The notes beneath the pieces were generated by a model. It was not told the DNA's origin. It searched no databases and saw only the letters and a list, made by a program, of their open reading frames with translations. This document shows positions 7,719-16,265 of a DNA stretch of 64,000 nt, piece by piece. The stretch's first letter is position 1. Each line of letters begins with the position of its first letter. A program made the position numbers and the translations under genes. The DNA lies in NCBI RefSeq assembly GCF_016714275.1, contig NZ_JADJNP010000010.1, positions 1 to 64,000 of the forward strand. Direction: 5' to 3'. The stretch is from Tessaracoccus sp. Lineage in GTDB: Bacteria > Actinomycetota > Actinomycetes > Propionibacteriales > Propionibacteriaceae.

Positions 7719-8386
7719 CGCCGTCCCCGAGCGTCCTCTACGATGGCGCGGATCGCATCCCTGTCGGTGACGTTGAGCTTCGCCAGCCTCGCCGCGAGGA
7801 TCTTCTTGGCGTCGCCCTCCAGCGTCCCGACGAGCACCCCCTCCCGCGCGACAAACGCATCAGCGCAGGCCGACGCATCAGCGCAGGCCGACAGCTCCAT
7901 CCGCAGCCCGTCAAGACAGATGCGCGCATGGTGCTCTGCAATGTCCTCGTCGCCCGTGGCGATCTGGAACGCGCCCAACCACAAGTACCGCATGGCGACG
8001 GTGTTTGCCTTCGACAGCGCCTTGTCGCCGCTGTCCGAAGCGGCTCCCGTGCCTTGAAACGTGGTGCGCGACCCGTCCTCCGGGTCGATCACGTCCACCT
8101 CCAGCGTCACCAGTGCGGCGCGATGGTCGCCCGAGACGGCCACCACGCGCGACGCGCCGACGATGAGGTTTGCTGTCACCAGGGCGTTGTGAACCGCCGA
8201 TGTCACCTCACTGGCCGGGGTGTACTGATACCCCCCGCCCTTTCCGTAATCCACCTTCGCGCTCTTTCGGAGGAAGGCGAGGCTTTTCCACGCGCTCGCC
8301 AGCTTCCGGTACACGCCCTGCGCCTCGCCCATCTGCGTCAGACCGTGAGCACCCATCCGAAGCCTGATTTCTTTCTCGTTTCCCAC
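7715..8386 (-). CDS. ERF-family single-strand annealing protein
   Basis: A 223-aa protein. The ERF core is recognisable: YQYTPASEVTSAVHNAL, a strand-rich stretch with TLEVDVIDPEDGSR, then GAASDSGDKALSKANTVAMRYLW and FQIATGDED. ERF proteins anneal complementary single strands in phage recombination, usually with an SSB; an SSB-like gene is at 15242. An 18-nt unit is tandemly duplicated at about 7857-7892, giving two ACADAS-type repeats in a linker. C-terminal residues about 165-223 look like a separate helical tail. Confidence 0.85.
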   Translation of the reverse strand: MGNEKEIRLRMGAHGLTQMGEAQGVYRKLASAWKSLAFLRKSAKVDYGKGGGYQYTPASEVTSAVHNALVTANLIVGASRVVAVSGDHRAALVTLEVDVIDPEDGSRTTFQGTGAASDSGDKALSKANTVAMRYLWLGAFQIATGDEDIAEHHARICLDGLRMELSACADASACADAFVAREGVLVGTLEGDAKKILAARLAKLNVTDRDAIRAIVEDARGRR

Positions 8387-8501
8387 GCTTCTCTCCCTCA
8401 GTCTTCGTCCACAGGTGCGGCGCGCACCACCGGCAGAGCTTCACTCGCCCGCACCAGATGGAGCGCACTGCGAGGCACGTTTCGCAGTCCTCATTTGGCA
8501 T
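8208..8501 (-). CDS. Possible Cys-rich small protein overlapping the ERF gene
   Basis: A 97-aa frame starting at the 3' end of the SNF2 gene. Its first 35 residues carry CETC, CGRVKLC and CRWC, suggestive of a zinc-binding knuckle. A regulatory box lies 45 nt upstream. The last 60 residues overlap the ERF frame and have random-looking composition, so the real gene may be absent or truncated by an unseen signal. Confidence 0.3.
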   Translation of the reverse strand: MPNEDCETCLAVRSIWCGRVKLCRWCAPHLWTKTEGEKRGKRERNQASDGCSRSDADGRGAGRVPEAGERVEKPRLPPKEREGGLRKGRGVSVHPGQ

Positions 8502-10176
8502 TTGACGCTCCAGTTTTCAAGAGCGTTCGGAGAGAATCTGAAACAGACAGAAAAGAGGATTTCTCCGATACGGTCGCACGGTCCACGCTGGCCGCGATCA
8601 AATCTCTTTTTCCTCCGAGCACCTCCAGCATTCGCCGGTCGAGGTCGTGGTCTGCCACGATCCGCCGCACCGTCACATGGTCACGCTGGCCGATGCGATG
8701 CGCGCGGTCCTCCGCTTGGTCGTTGAGAGCGGGCGTCCACGCGAGGTCTACGAACAACACTTCGGTTGCGCGCGTGAGCGTGATCCCCACACCGCCCGCG
8801 CCGATGGTGAGCGCGAGCCCGCGAAGGTTGCCGCGCTGGAACGCATCGACCATTGCCGTCCGTGCGGACGGTTCCATGTCGCCCACGATGAAGCCCCACC
8901 CCTCCAGAGCCCCGAGCGCGCGGACGGGTCCGACGTGCGCGGAGAACGCGAGCATCGGCGTGTCGGCCTGCTTGCAGTACGCCAGCGCGTGAGCGGTCTT
9001 GAGCCCCGCAAGCGCCCGCCTTGCTCGTGTGATCTTCTCGAACTCCCTGCATCGCGCGAGTGCATCGAGCGCCGCAAGGTTGTTTGTGTGCTTCTCGACC
9101 GCACTGAGATCCTCCGTTTCCGCTCCGTTCCAGAACGCGAGCGCTTCATCGCACAGCGCTCGCACCTCGCCCGTCACGTCCACGTCAAGGGTCTGGTACG
9201 TCTTCGGTGGAAGCTCTGAGAGCACCTCACCCTTCGCGCGCCGCAGCATCCCGCGAGCGATTTGAGCCCCGAGCGATGGCTCGGGCTCGCCAAATTGAAT
9301 CCCGTACTCCGTTTCCTCCGCGTTGAATGCGCGAAGGAATCCCAGCCACCCACCGAAAATCACCTCCGCTACACCCGCCGCCCGCGCGACGTTGTACAGG
9401 TCGAAGGGCTCATCGGTGAGCGGTGTTGCGGTCACGCACCACGTTGCGCCGCCCGCCGCACGCACCACCGCCGCGAGTGAACCCCATCGCCGCGCCCGCC
9501 CAGAACGCCCGTTTTTGAGCGCGTGGGCCTCGTCGGCAATCAGTGTAATCACCGGCACGTCGCCCGACGGCATGGTGTCGGGGAGCGTCTCGTAGCTCGC
9601 AATCACCACCTCGCTCTCTTCGGGCCAACGGTCGAGCCCCCGCCGTCCGCGCAGAACGCTCACGCGAAGGTCTGGACGCAGCGTGGCGCACTCGCGCAGC
9701 CACACGCCAATCACCACCGCAGGGCAGACGATCACCGCGCGTCCGCGCTCGGGGAGCGCTGCGAGCGATTGGCAGCTCTTTCCGAGGCCCATTTCGTCCG
9801 CGAGGATCGCGCCTCGCCGCGACGCCAGCCACACCGCGCCGTCGCGTTGGTAGCCCCGGAACCGCCATCCAGTGCGTTCCTCGATTCGGTTCAGGCGCGC
9901 GAGGGCGCGCTGCTCATCCGCGCCGATTCGCTCCGCGAGGCTCCAGAGGGCGCTACGCGCCTCCGTAGAGGCAATGACGGCGAATCCCGCAGCCTTGAGC
10001 GCTGCGACCGTGCGGGCGGCGCATTCTGGCGCGCAGACGGTTTTACGCGCGTCTCTGTCGTACCTCGCGCCGCCCACCCGAACCGCGTCGCGGTAGGCGT
10101 CGAATTCCTCGTCCAGATGCCCGAGGGGGTGAAGCGTGATTTGCCCGTCATCGACACCCAGGCGCACGGCGCTCAC
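8491..10176 (-). CDS. SNF2-family DNA helicase/translocase
   Basis: A 561-aa superfamily 2 protein. Motif I is DEMGLGKS, motif II DEAH (IADEAHALKN), motif III VTATPL, and the C-terminal lobe has GAGGVGITLTRA and EDRAHRIGQ, the SNF2-type motif VI. It would use ATP to move on or remodel double-stranded DNA. The first 100 residues (VSAVRLGVDDGQ onward) resemble the small N-terminal domain of phage/HARP-like annealing helicases, at low certainty. The GTG at 10176 overlaps the upstream stop by GTGA; longer upstream frames are out of context. Confidence 0.88.
   Translation of the reverse strand: MSAVRLGVDDGQITLHPLGHLDEEFDAYRDAVRVGGARYDRDARKTVCAPECAARTVAALKAAGFAVIASTEARSALWSLAERIGADEQRALARLNRIEERTGWRFRGYQRDGAVWLASRRGAILADEMGLGKSCQSLAALPERGRAVIVCPAVVIGVWLRECATLRPDLRVSVLRGRRGLDRWPEESEVVIASYETLPDTMPSGDVPVITLIADEAHALKNGRSGRARRWGSLAAVVRAAGGATWCVTATPLTDEPFDLYNVARAAGVAEVIFGGWLGFLRAFNAEETEYGIQFGEPEPSLGAQIARGMLRRAKGEVLSELPPKTYQTLDVDVTGEVRALCDEALAFWNGAETEDLSAVEKHTNNLAALDALARCREFEKITRARRALAGLKTAHALAYCKQADTPMLAFSAHVGPVRALGALEGWGFIVGDMEPSARTAMVDAFQRGNLRGLALTIGAGGVGITLTRATEVLFVDLAWTPALNDQAEDRAHRIGQRDHVTVRRIVADHDLDRRMLEVLGGKRDLIAASVDRATVSEKSSFLSVSDSLRTLLKTGASNAK
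8546..8566 (-). promoter_or_regulatory. Copy of the shared regulatory box (minus sense)
   Basis: Read on the minus strand the site is GGAGAAATCCTCTTTTCTGTC, split here as GGAGAAATCC and TCTTTTCTGTC. It lies inside the 3' end of the SNF2 gene and could drive the ERF unit. The minus-sense string at 38190-38210 is nearly the same. Confidence 0.5.
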
Positions 10177-10499
10177 GGCAACCTCCCTTTCTCGGGGTGC
10201 GGACAGACACGACACTGATGCCCCGTGCGCCCGCAGTTGGAGCACCTGTACGCGCGGACGTCGGTGCGCTTGGGTGGCTTTGCGCGGTTCAAGCAGCGGC
10301 GGCAATGGTTCTTGCTCCTGCATTTCCCGCGGCTTCGCCCGCACCGGACACACTTCCCCGCCGCGCGGCGTTCCTCGTCCTGTTCCGCGCGCTTCTCTCG
10401 GCACGCGAGCCCGTAGACTGCGCCGGGTTTCGCGCGCTCTTTCCCGCACGGGCAGATTCCCGCCGTGCGCCACAGCGCGATCTTTTCGAGATACGTCAC
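10173..10499 (-). CDS. Small multi-Cys zinc-binding protein
   Basis: A 108-aa protein with at least five Cys pairs (CPCGKE, CVRCGRSRGKC, CRRC, CSNCG, CRVC), suggesting several zinc knuckles separated by basic linkers. Probably binds DNA or RNA. It is linked by 4-nt overlaps to the genes on both sides, between a ParB-unit protein and the SNF2 helicase. Confidence 0.7.
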   Translation of the reverse strand: MTYLEKIALWRTAGICPCGKERAKPGAVYGLACREKRAEQDEERRAAGKCVRCGRSRGKCRSKNHCRRCLNRAKPPKRTDVRAYRCSNCGRTGHQCRVCPHPEKGRLP

Positions 10500-10876
10500 T
10501 CTGCGCTCCGGTCAATGAGCGTTTGCCACGCTCCCCACGCCAGCCGTCGAGCGTCTACCGCCAGCGACAGCCACGGGCGAAACAGCGCGGCGACGCTCAG
10601 GCGTTCGATGGTCGAGTCCAGCGCCGCCTCCCATGCCTCGCACCCTTTGATCGCGTCGAACCGCGCCCCGCCGTCGAGCGTCACGCGCTCCGCAGCGTCG
10701 ATCATCTCGGCCTCGGTGTCGCCGCCCGTCGAGACGATCCAGAGCACACGCGCCGCAGCCTGCGCTCGCACCCTCGCGCCGTGTGCGGTGTCACCCCCAC
10801 GCCCCGCGTAGTGCGTCAGTACCGCCCACACCAGGGCGATGCGCTCCGCGTCTACCTCGCGGGTGTCACTCGCCAC
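10496..10876 (-). CDS. Hypothetical helical protein
   Basis: A 126-aa protein starting at a GTG inside the last codons of the ParB-like gene. Alpha-helical, with REVDAERIALVWAVLTHYAG near the start and a C-terminal AWGAWQTLIDRSAE. No family was recognised. Upstream in-frame codons would overlap the ParB gene far more, so the GTG start is preferred. Confidence 0.6.
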   Translation of the reverse strand: MASDTREVDAERIALVWAVLTHYAGRGGDTAHGARVRAQAAARVLWIVSTGGDTEAEMIDAAERVTLDGGARFDAIKGCEAWEAALDSTIERLSVAALFRPWLSLAVDARRLAWGAWQTLIDRSAE

Positions 10877-11822
10877 CGCCGCCCCCGATTGCGTCGCTCT
10901 TGAGCGCTGCGATGCCCACTGCTTGCGCGGCCTCCTCGAACCACGCGCCGTCGGGGAGGCGCTTGCGCCCACAGACCCACTCCAGCACGTCGGCCACCAT
11001 CACAGGCGAGTGTGGAGCGAGCGCCAGAAGCACTTTCTTGGACGGCGGTTTGATCTTGTCCGCGCCTCGGTCGCCCGCCGCGTCGGCGGCGGTGTCCTTG
11101 ACCGACGGGGGCTTGACGGGGGCCTTCGGTGCGGCGCTGTCGGCGTTCTGTGACGCCGCAGACGCGCCGCTCATGTGGGCGCGAATGCGCTCCAGCGCCA
11201 GCTCTTGTTGCTCGGGCGTGCCCTTCGCGATTTCCCAGCCTGCGGACGGCTGGCACGATCCGTCACGCACGGCGGCGTGAAGAGCGGGGATGCCCTTCTT
11301 GTAGAGCCGGTGCCAGTTGTCGATGGACACAAGGCTCACGCCGTTCAGAAGCAGACGGATGCGCTCGCGGGTGCGTCCGTTCTTCTGGAGGTGTTCCACG
11401 ATTTGACCCTTCGCGATGTGGTCGTTGTCCTTGCGAAAGGCGTTCAGCACAGCCTTGAGGTCAACAGCCTGCTCCAGCGTCATCCCGGCTTCCGTCAGCC
11501 GCGGGAGACGGATTCTGTCTGCTGGCTTGCGGGTCGCGTTGAGCGCGCGAACCCAGCGCGTGCGCTGGATGCCGTCGATCACCTCGACCCGCTTCGACAC
11601 GGGGTTGCGCCAGCACAGAATCGGGGCCTTCACCCCAAATTCTTCGACGCTCGCGAGGTCGTCATCCGTGATCGGAAGCGAGATGCGCGCGTCGAACAAC
11701 GGGTGCTCTGGCCCGTCGTTGGTGTCGATTCCGAGGATGGTCACGTCGTCATCGTGCCCGTAGAACACATCGCGTCGCGGCACGCGCCCGCGGGCGTCTT
11801 CGCCCTTCTCTGCGGCGCTCAC
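10866..11822 (-). CDS. ParB-like N-terminal domain protein
   Basis: A 318-aa protein. Residues about 35-95 match a ParB/Sulfiredoxin-type domain (LPITDDDLASVEEFGVKAPI followed by VEVIDGIQRTRWVRAL), then a helical region with KGQIVEHLQKNGRTRERI resembling the ParB helix-turn-helix. A Pro/Lys/Ala-rich linker and a short C-terminal domain follow. It may bind DNA for segregation or transcription control. No parA neighbour is visible, so a phage-type regulator or nuclease is equally possible. The GTG start overlaps the upstream stop. Confidence 0.75.
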   Translation of the reverse strand: MSAAEKGEDARGRVPRRDVFYGHDDDVTILGIDTNDGPEHPLFDARISLPITDDDLASVEEFGVKAPILCWRNPVSKRVEVIDGIQRTRWVRALNATRKPADRIRLPRLTEAGMTLEQAVDLKAVLNAFRKDNDHIAKGQIVEHLQKNGRTRERIRLLLNGVSLVSIDNWHRLYKKGIPALHAAVRDGSCQPSAGWEIAKGTPEQQELALERIRAHMSGASAASQNADSAAPKAPVKPPSVKDTAADAAGDRGADKIKPPSKKVLLALAPHSPVMVADVLEWVCGRKRLPDGAWFEEAAQAVGIAALKSDAIGGGGGE

Positions 11823-12052
11823 AACGCCACCGACCCGCCCGAGAGCATCACCGCAGCGCGGCGCATCGCGTCGAGCACGCGCCCCTCGTGAATTCGCGCC
11901 GTGAGGATGCGCGACCAGCGCACACACAACACACACTTGCACTCGGCGCGATGCTGTCGCGCCTCAGAGTGCTTGTAGAAGCACGCATCGCAGTAGCCCC
12001 CCTCGGGACAGAACTCGCAGCCCTCGGCTTCGACCGTCTTACCGTTGCACAT
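11819..12052 (-). CDS. Small Cys/His zinc-binding protein
   Basis: A 77-aa protein with CNGKTVEAEGCEFC, CDAC and CKCVLC plus His residues (KHSEARQH), a probable two-zinc module. GGAGG lies 6-8 nt upstream of the ATG. It starts the unit running through the ParB-like, zinc-knuckle and SNF2 genes. Confidence 0.65.
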   Translation of the reverse strand: MCNGKTVEAEGCEFCPEGGYCDACFYKHSEARQHRAECKCVLCVRWSRILTARIHEGRVLDAMRRAAVMLSGGSVAL

Positions 12053-12147
12053 CTTGCCTCCGTAGATCCGTCACGTTCCTGTGACCCCACCAGGGCGCGA
12101 GCCGCAGCGATTGCCGCGGGCCGCGCACTGGAATCACACAGGAGCGT

Positions 12148-13458
12148 TCAGACCCCAACGGTTTCGCGGATCACCGTGTACGCCTGCGCCTTGAAGCGTG
12201 CGGCGTCGCCCGCGAGGCGCGACTCGGTGCGGTTCTCGTCGTTGCGAGCCCTCTGGGCCATCGTCCAATCCGCGTACTCCGTGGTTGCATTCCAGAGCCC
12301 CCAGGCGGTCCCGCGAACGCCCTTCATGTCCGAGCCGCGCCCCGCGCCGTCGAAGAGGCTCACCACCGTCTCGCGCGCCGTCTCGGCGTTCCTGAGCGCC
12401 CGCGCCATCTCGCGGTCGGTGGGATCTGGCAGGAGGAGCTTCGTCACCGTCTCGACCTGGGCGCGAGAGACGGTCGCCCTCGTGAGCGCGGCGAAGTCGC
12501 GGAGGTTCGCGTCGGCCTGCGCGCGGAGCTGGCGCAGAATCTCCTGCACCCTCGAAATGTTCACCTCGACGCCCCCGGTGTGCCGCACGTTCCAGAGCGC
12601 CATCCCGGTCTGCGTGGCGTGCGTGAGCGTGTTCCAACACACCACGCGAACCGCAGTGTGCGTCCCGATGCACGCCCCGGTTCCGTCGTGGGCGTTGCGC
12701 ACTAAGACGTAGGGGCGCACCACGTCGCCCTCAACCACCTCGCGCTCGATTCCGAGGTCAATCTGACCCCACACCGTTGCCCCGCCCCGGAACGACCCCG
12801 CGCCCACCCACTCGGCCCCGAGGTCCACCAGCGGGTCGAGCGAGGCGAGCATGGTGTCGTTCTGCACCGGCTTCCAGCCGCTCCCCACGACGCCAAACAC
12901 CTGTCGCGTGTCGTCGCGGGTGACGGCGGCGTAACCCGACATGTCGAGCGCGATCCCCGTCGCGCCGTGCGTGCTGGCGATGGGCTGCGTCGAAACGGTC
13001 CACCCGAGGCCCGCCGCCTTCGCCACGTCCGCGCCGCTGCGGAGGCGGCGCATTGCGGCCTCGTCGGTGGCGATGGAGTCGCGCCGCGAAAAGTTGAGCG
13101 ACGTGGCGGGCCGCGAGACAACGCGCGAGACGGGCGGGGCGGTGGGCATGGAGCGCACAACGCCCTGCACCGCCGTCACACGCACGGGCTCCGGGGCGCT
13201 CTGCACGAGGCGCACGATGGCCGTTTCGGTCGGCAGAGCGAGCCGCAGGAACTCCGGGGCGCGGATGGTGGGGATCTTCGCGATCAGCCCGCCCTCGGCC
13301 TTGACGAACGTGTCGTCTCCGCGGGTGATTGCGTGGACGTAGGAGCCCGCATGGACGGTGCCCTTGACGCCCTCGCGCGTCGCCGCGCCGAAGGCGGCGA
13401 GCGTGAAAACGATGCCGTGGTCGGCCTGCGAAACAGTGGCGGTGCTCGGAGCGTTCAT
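12148..13458 (-). CDS. DUF932 phage/plasmid-type protein
   Basis: A 436-aa protein. The DUF932 pattern is visible in the middle: SGYAAVTRDDTRQVFGVVGS, WKPVQNDTMLASLDPLVD, then RPYVLVRNAHDGTGA and VRVVCWNTL. This family is widespread on plasmids, conjugative elements and large phages, and its function is unresolved; links to DNA maintenance are only contextual. AAGGAT precedes the ATG. The first 100 residues are an unassigned beta-rich extension. Confidence 0.8.
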   Translation of the reverse strand: MNAPSTATVSQADHGIVFTLAAFGAATREGVKGTVHAGSYVHAITRGDDTFVKAEGGLIAKIPTIRAPEFLRLALPTETAIVRLVQSAPEPVRVTAVQGVVRSMPTAPPVSRVVSRPATSLNFSRRDSIATDEAAMRRLRSGADVAKAAGLGWTVSTQPIASTHGATGIALDMSGYAAVTRDDTRQVFGVVGSGWKPVQNDTMLASLDPLVDLGAEWVGAGSFRGGATVWGQIDLGIEREVVEGDVVRPYVLVRNAHDGTGACIGTHTAVRVVCWNTLTHATQTGMALWNVRHTGGVEVNISRVQEILRQLRAQADANLRDFAALTRATVSRAQVETVTKLLLPDPTDREMARALRNAETARETVVSLFDGAGRGSDMKGVRGTAWGLWNATTEYADWTMAQRARNDENRTESRLAGDAARFKAQAYTVIRETVGV

Positions 13459-13479
13459 GGTTTGATCCTTTTCCCTTGT

Positions 13480-13830
13480 TCAGACGTTGAGGTTGCAGAG
13501 GTTGAGCCCGCACGCGCTGTTGAGCGCGTCGGCGGTCTTCGCGACGGTGAACCGCGGCGCTCCCGCGCTGCGGTCTTCAGTGAGCGTAGAGAGCTCCGAG
13601 GCCAACGCCCGAAGGCGCGAGGCCACATCCAAGAGCCCGGCGGCGCGAGCGACGGTCGCCGCTGCTTCGATGCTCTCGGCCTGTCCCGTGAGGATCACGG
13701 CGCAGGCTTCGAGCGCACCGGCAACGCGCGTTCCGGCGTCGATGGCTGCGTCGTCCTCGATTGCGTCGCGGCACGCATCACTGCGGCGGTCGCACTCGGA
13801 CGGGTCGATGGTGTCGTGGTCGGTGCTCAT
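13480..13830 (-). CDS. Hypothetical helical protein
   Basis: A 116-aa Ala-rich helical protein starting MSTDHDTIDPSEC, with AAAGGAAC just before the ATG at 13830 (earlier in-frame codons lack a ribosome site). No family was recognised. A regulatory box lies about 72 nt upstream, so this gene likely begins the DUF932 unit. Confidence 0.6.
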   Translation of the reverse strand: MSTDHDTIDPSECDRRSDACRDAIEDDAAIDAGTRVAGALEACAVILTGQAESIEAAATVARAAGLLDVASRLRALASELSTLTEDRSAGAPRFTVAKTADALNSACGLNLCNLNV

Positions 13831-13900
13831 GGTTCCTTTCGTCGTCGTTTGCTGTCCGACGAGGAGAACTATGGCTCCGGTTTGCTGGAGCGTCAACGGA

Positions 13901-13925
13901 AGAAAGACGCTTTCCCGTCTTTTCT
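13901..13925 (-). promoter_or_regulatory. Copy of the shared regulatory box
   Basis: GAAAG-ACG-CTTTC is a perfect palindrome with a 3-nt centre at 13902-13914, followed on the plus strand by TCTTTTCTG. It lies between the genes ending at 13952 and starting at 13830 and probably serves the latter. Confidence 0.5.
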
Positions 13926-13951
13926 GTCGAAAGCCCTATTTTTGCGGTGTT

Positions 13952-14221
13952 TTACGCGGCGCTTTTTCGCGTCGCCTGCCCACGCGGGGAGCCTGGGTAG
14001 CGATTCGCGAGGTCCGTGTGAGCCTTGAGCATTTCGTACAGGCGCGACTCGCTGATTTCGAGGATTTTTGCCGCAAGCTCGCGGTTCCCGTCGGCTGTCT
14101 CCAACGCAGCCCCAAGCGCGGCCTTCTCCGCTACCGTGCGTGCTCGCGCGAGCGTGCAGGGGCCACCCTCAATCTGTACTTGAATCCGCCGCGCCGGAGC
14201 CGTCTTTGTCTTCGCCATCAT
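13952..14221 (-). CDS. Fis-type helix-turn-helix protein
   Basis: An 89-aa protein. Residues about 32-70 fit a Fis-like HTH: EKAALGAALETADGNRELAA followed by KILEISESRLYEMLKAH. Likely a small DNA-binding regulator. Two other Fis-type HTH genes are at 37942-38178 and 52311-52517. The second ATG (14218) is an equally good start; the gene overlaps the upstream one by about 50 nt. Confidence 0.65.
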   Translation of the reverse strand: MMAKTKTAPARRIQVQIEGGPCTLARARTVAEKAALGAALETADGNRELAAKILEISESRLYEMLKAHTDLANRYPGSPRGQATRKSAA

Positions 14222-14705
14222 CGCAACCTAACACATGCTGCGCGGGCGGCGAGAGCCCGAGGCGCTCCCGCAGACTGCGAGCGATGGCGCGTTCCGCCTC
14301 CACCAGGGCTCGCAGTCCGACGTAGGCCCGTCCCTCCGCGTCGCGCCAGCCATCGAGCGCTCTTGCCACGATGGCGTCGCGCACCGCGGCTTGCACCTCC
14401 GCAGGCTGGACGCCACACGCCCCAACACAGGTGTCGCGCACCGCAGCCCACGGCACGCTGGAGTGTCCCGCCGCTCGACGCGCGCGGTCCACCATCGCCC
14501 ATGCGACGAAGCGCACGCGCCGCGGGTCGCCCTTCTCGACGCTCCATCGCTCCCGCGCGAAGGCGTCGTAAGCCTCGGGCGTGATGGGCGTCTCTTCTTC
14601 CGCGTAGAGGTAGTAGAGGAGGTACGGATCTTTCGCGGCCATCGCGTCGGCGTCGAGCGAGCACGACGCGACGAACCGCTCCAGAGCCGCGAGCGGGAGG
14701 TCCAC
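14169..14705 (-). CDS. Hypothetical protein
   Basis: A 178-aa helical protein with a GTG start 4 nt after the upstream stop. It begins MDLPLAALERFVASC, has an acidic middle (YAEEETPITPEAYDAFARE) and a polar acidic tail. No family was recognised. Confidence 0.6.
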   Translation of the reverse strand: MDLPLAALERFVASCSLDADAMAAKDPYLLYYLYAEEETPITPEAYDAFARERWSVEKGDPRRVRFVAWAMVDRARRAAGHSSVPWAAVRDTCVGACGVQPAEVQAAVRDAIVARALDGWRDAEGRAYVGLRALVEAERAIARSLRERLGLSPPAQHVLGCDDGEDKDGSGAADSSTD

Positions 14706-14709
14706 AGCG

Positions 14710-15054
14710 TCAGCTCGTGACGAGCTTGATGCGACTCGCCGGGTTGGGGGCGGCGGCGGTGTCTTCGTTCGCCCTGGCGGTGGCCTGCTGGAGCGCTTGA
14801 AGCGCCGCTCCGGCGGCGTTGTTCAGTAGGAGGTAGTGCCGCGCGATGCGGCGATGCTCCTCCTCAGAGCCCACCGCATCGGGCGGCGGCGGGGCCGCTT
14901 CGGCGCACGCCTTGAGAAGCCCACCGGCCATCGACAGACAGTAGTTCGGCCCGTTCGTCCGCATCATGGTGTAAACCATGAGCGAAATCGGATCGAGCGC
15001 GGCGAGCGCTTCCTCAATCTCTTCGTCGGTGGGGCGCGGTCGTCGTTGTGACAT
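14710..15054 (-). CDS. Hypothetical protein
   Basis: A 114-aa protein with a basic start (MSQRRPRPTDEEIEEAL), a helical middle and a short Pro-rich stretch. No family was recognised. First of three minus-strand genes ending at 13952; the tRNA gene lies just upstream. Confidence 0.6.
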   Translation of the reverse strand: MSQRRPRPTDEEIEEALAALDPISLMVYTMMRTNGPNYCLSMAGGLLKACAEAAPPPPDAVGSEEEHRRIARHYLLLNNAAGAALQALQQATARANEDTAAAPNPASRIKLVTS

Positions 15055-15088
15055 GGGCTTGTTCCTTCTCAGGTCGGATTGTCCGAGC

Positions 15089-15162
15089 TGGAGACTCTCC
15101 CCTGAATCGAACAGGGTTCTGCGGTTTACGATCCCGCCGCGTTGCCACTTCGCTTGAGAGTC
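15089..15162 (-). tRNA. trnT: tRNA-Thr (anticodon CGU), CCA encoded
   Basis: A 74-nt cloverleaf on the minus strand. Acceptor arms GACTCTC and GAGAGTC pair perfectly, followed by discriminator T and encoded CCA. The T-arm is CCCTG-TTCGATT-CAGGG. The D-stem is GCG/CGC with loop AAGTGGCAA. The anticodon loop ATCGTAA gives CGU (Thr, codon ACG). The top anticodon-stem pair is G-A, a mismatch, and the discriminator is unusual for Thr. A virus-borne tRNA that may supplement a GC-rich codon, or an attachment-site remnant. Confidence 0.75.
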
Positions 15163-15241
15163 AGCGCCACCGTTCGCGTAGGTGGCTCCCCGTCTCTTCG
15201 GGACGTATCACGTCGTCAGATTGCGCTGGCGATGCGAAAGA

Positions 15242-15763
15242 TCAGAACGGCACATCATCGTCGGCGGGCTGGTTGTTCACCGGGGCCTGCGCGGCGGCGG
15301 GCTTCTGCGCGCGGCGCTCCTGGGGCTTCGGGTGGAACTCCAGCGCCTTGCCCTTCTCGGAAACCATCGCCTTCACATCCTCGGGCGAGTCGGTGAAATC
15401 CCACCGCGGGTTCGACCAGGGCTTGCCGTCGTCGCGGAGCTTCGGCTCTCCCGCGTCGTCAAGCGAGGGCTCCAGCCGGTAGAAGATGAACTTGTGCGCG
15501 GTCGCTCCGCGTCCCTTCTTCGCCGCGAGGCTCTTGCGCTCGGCATAGGCACCCGCCGCTCCCCTGCGCCCGCTGTTGCCCTCGTAGACCTTGAAGATCG
15601 TGGTCTTGGGGTTGCCCTTCTCGTCGGTGTGCTTCACCTCGACGCGGAGGTACTTGCTCCCGCTGTCGCTCGTCTCGACGCCGAGGCACTCACCGATCAT
15701 GAAATCGCCGTTCGTCTCCGAGATGAAGGGCTTGTCGGCGTCGCCGCTTGTGGACCATGCCAT
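15242..15763 (-). CDS. Single-stranded DNA-binding-like protein
   Basis: A 173-aa protein. A beta-rich core (GDFMIGECLGVE, KYLRVEVKHTDE, TTIFKVYEG) is followed by a low-complexity linker and the acidic tip DDDVPF, the hallmark C-terminus by which SSB proteins recruit partners. It would protect single strands and cooperate with the ERF protein and helicases. AGGAG 9 nt upstream supports the ATG at 15763. The frame stays open upstream to an ATG at 15898, so a 45-residue longer form is possible. Confidence 0.7.
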   Translation of the reverse strand: MAWSTSGDADKPFISETNGDFMIGECLGVETSDSGSKYLRVEVKHTDEKGNPKTTIFKVYEGNSGRRGAAGAYAERKSLAAKKGRGATAHKFIFYRLEPSLDDAGEPKLRDDGKPWSNPRWDFTDSPEDVKAMVSEKGKALEFHPKPQERRAQKPAAAQAPVNNQPADDDVPF

Positions 15764-16019
15764 TGCGAAATCTCCTGTTGAACCTTGAACCTTGAAAACC
15801 ACATCGAGGAAACGATCCATCACCAGAGTTAGAATCACCACGCCTTGAGCCTCGACATTCTCAAGACGGGTTTCCGACGCTAGACCCTTGAGCTTCATCG
15901 CTCGGTCTTTTCTGGCTGCGCGGAGAGCGTCACACCCCATGCAGCTTGCGGTACGCCCGCAACGGCGTTCGGTGGCGCAGGCTTCCGGCGTCGAGCACTG
16001 AAACACGACGCCGACCGGA

Positions 16020-16262
16020 TCAGATGAACCGAGCCACGATCGTCATTTCTGACGACTCGATTTCGACCTTCTCCGCGGTCGTTCCCTTCAGCTCCTGGAA
16101 CTGCGCGAGCGCGGCGGCGATGGCCTCGTCGTCGGTCATGCTCTGGCCCTCGACCGCGTTCTTCACGGTCCCGTTGCTCTGACTGATGTTCTTGCCAACG
16201 CGCTTGGCGCGCGAGAACGAGTAACTCCCCGTCTTCTGCTGTCCGACTCGAATGAGAAACAT
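16020..16262 (-). CDS. Hypothetical protein upstream of the SSB-like gene
   Basis: An 80-aa protein with a basic N-terminal half (QQKTGSYSFSRAKRVGKN) and an acidic C-terminal half, and GGAGTGAACA before the ATG. The C-terminal half (DDEAIAAALAQFQELKG) looks like a DUF-type phage protein, but I cannot name one. A regulatory box lies about 115 nt upstream inside the helicase gene. Confidence 0.6.
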   Translation of the reverse strand: MFLIRVGQQKTGSYSFSRAKRVGKNISQSNGTVKNAVEGQSMTDDEAIAAALAQFQELKGTTAEKVEIESSEMTIVARFI

Positions 16263-16265
16263 TGT

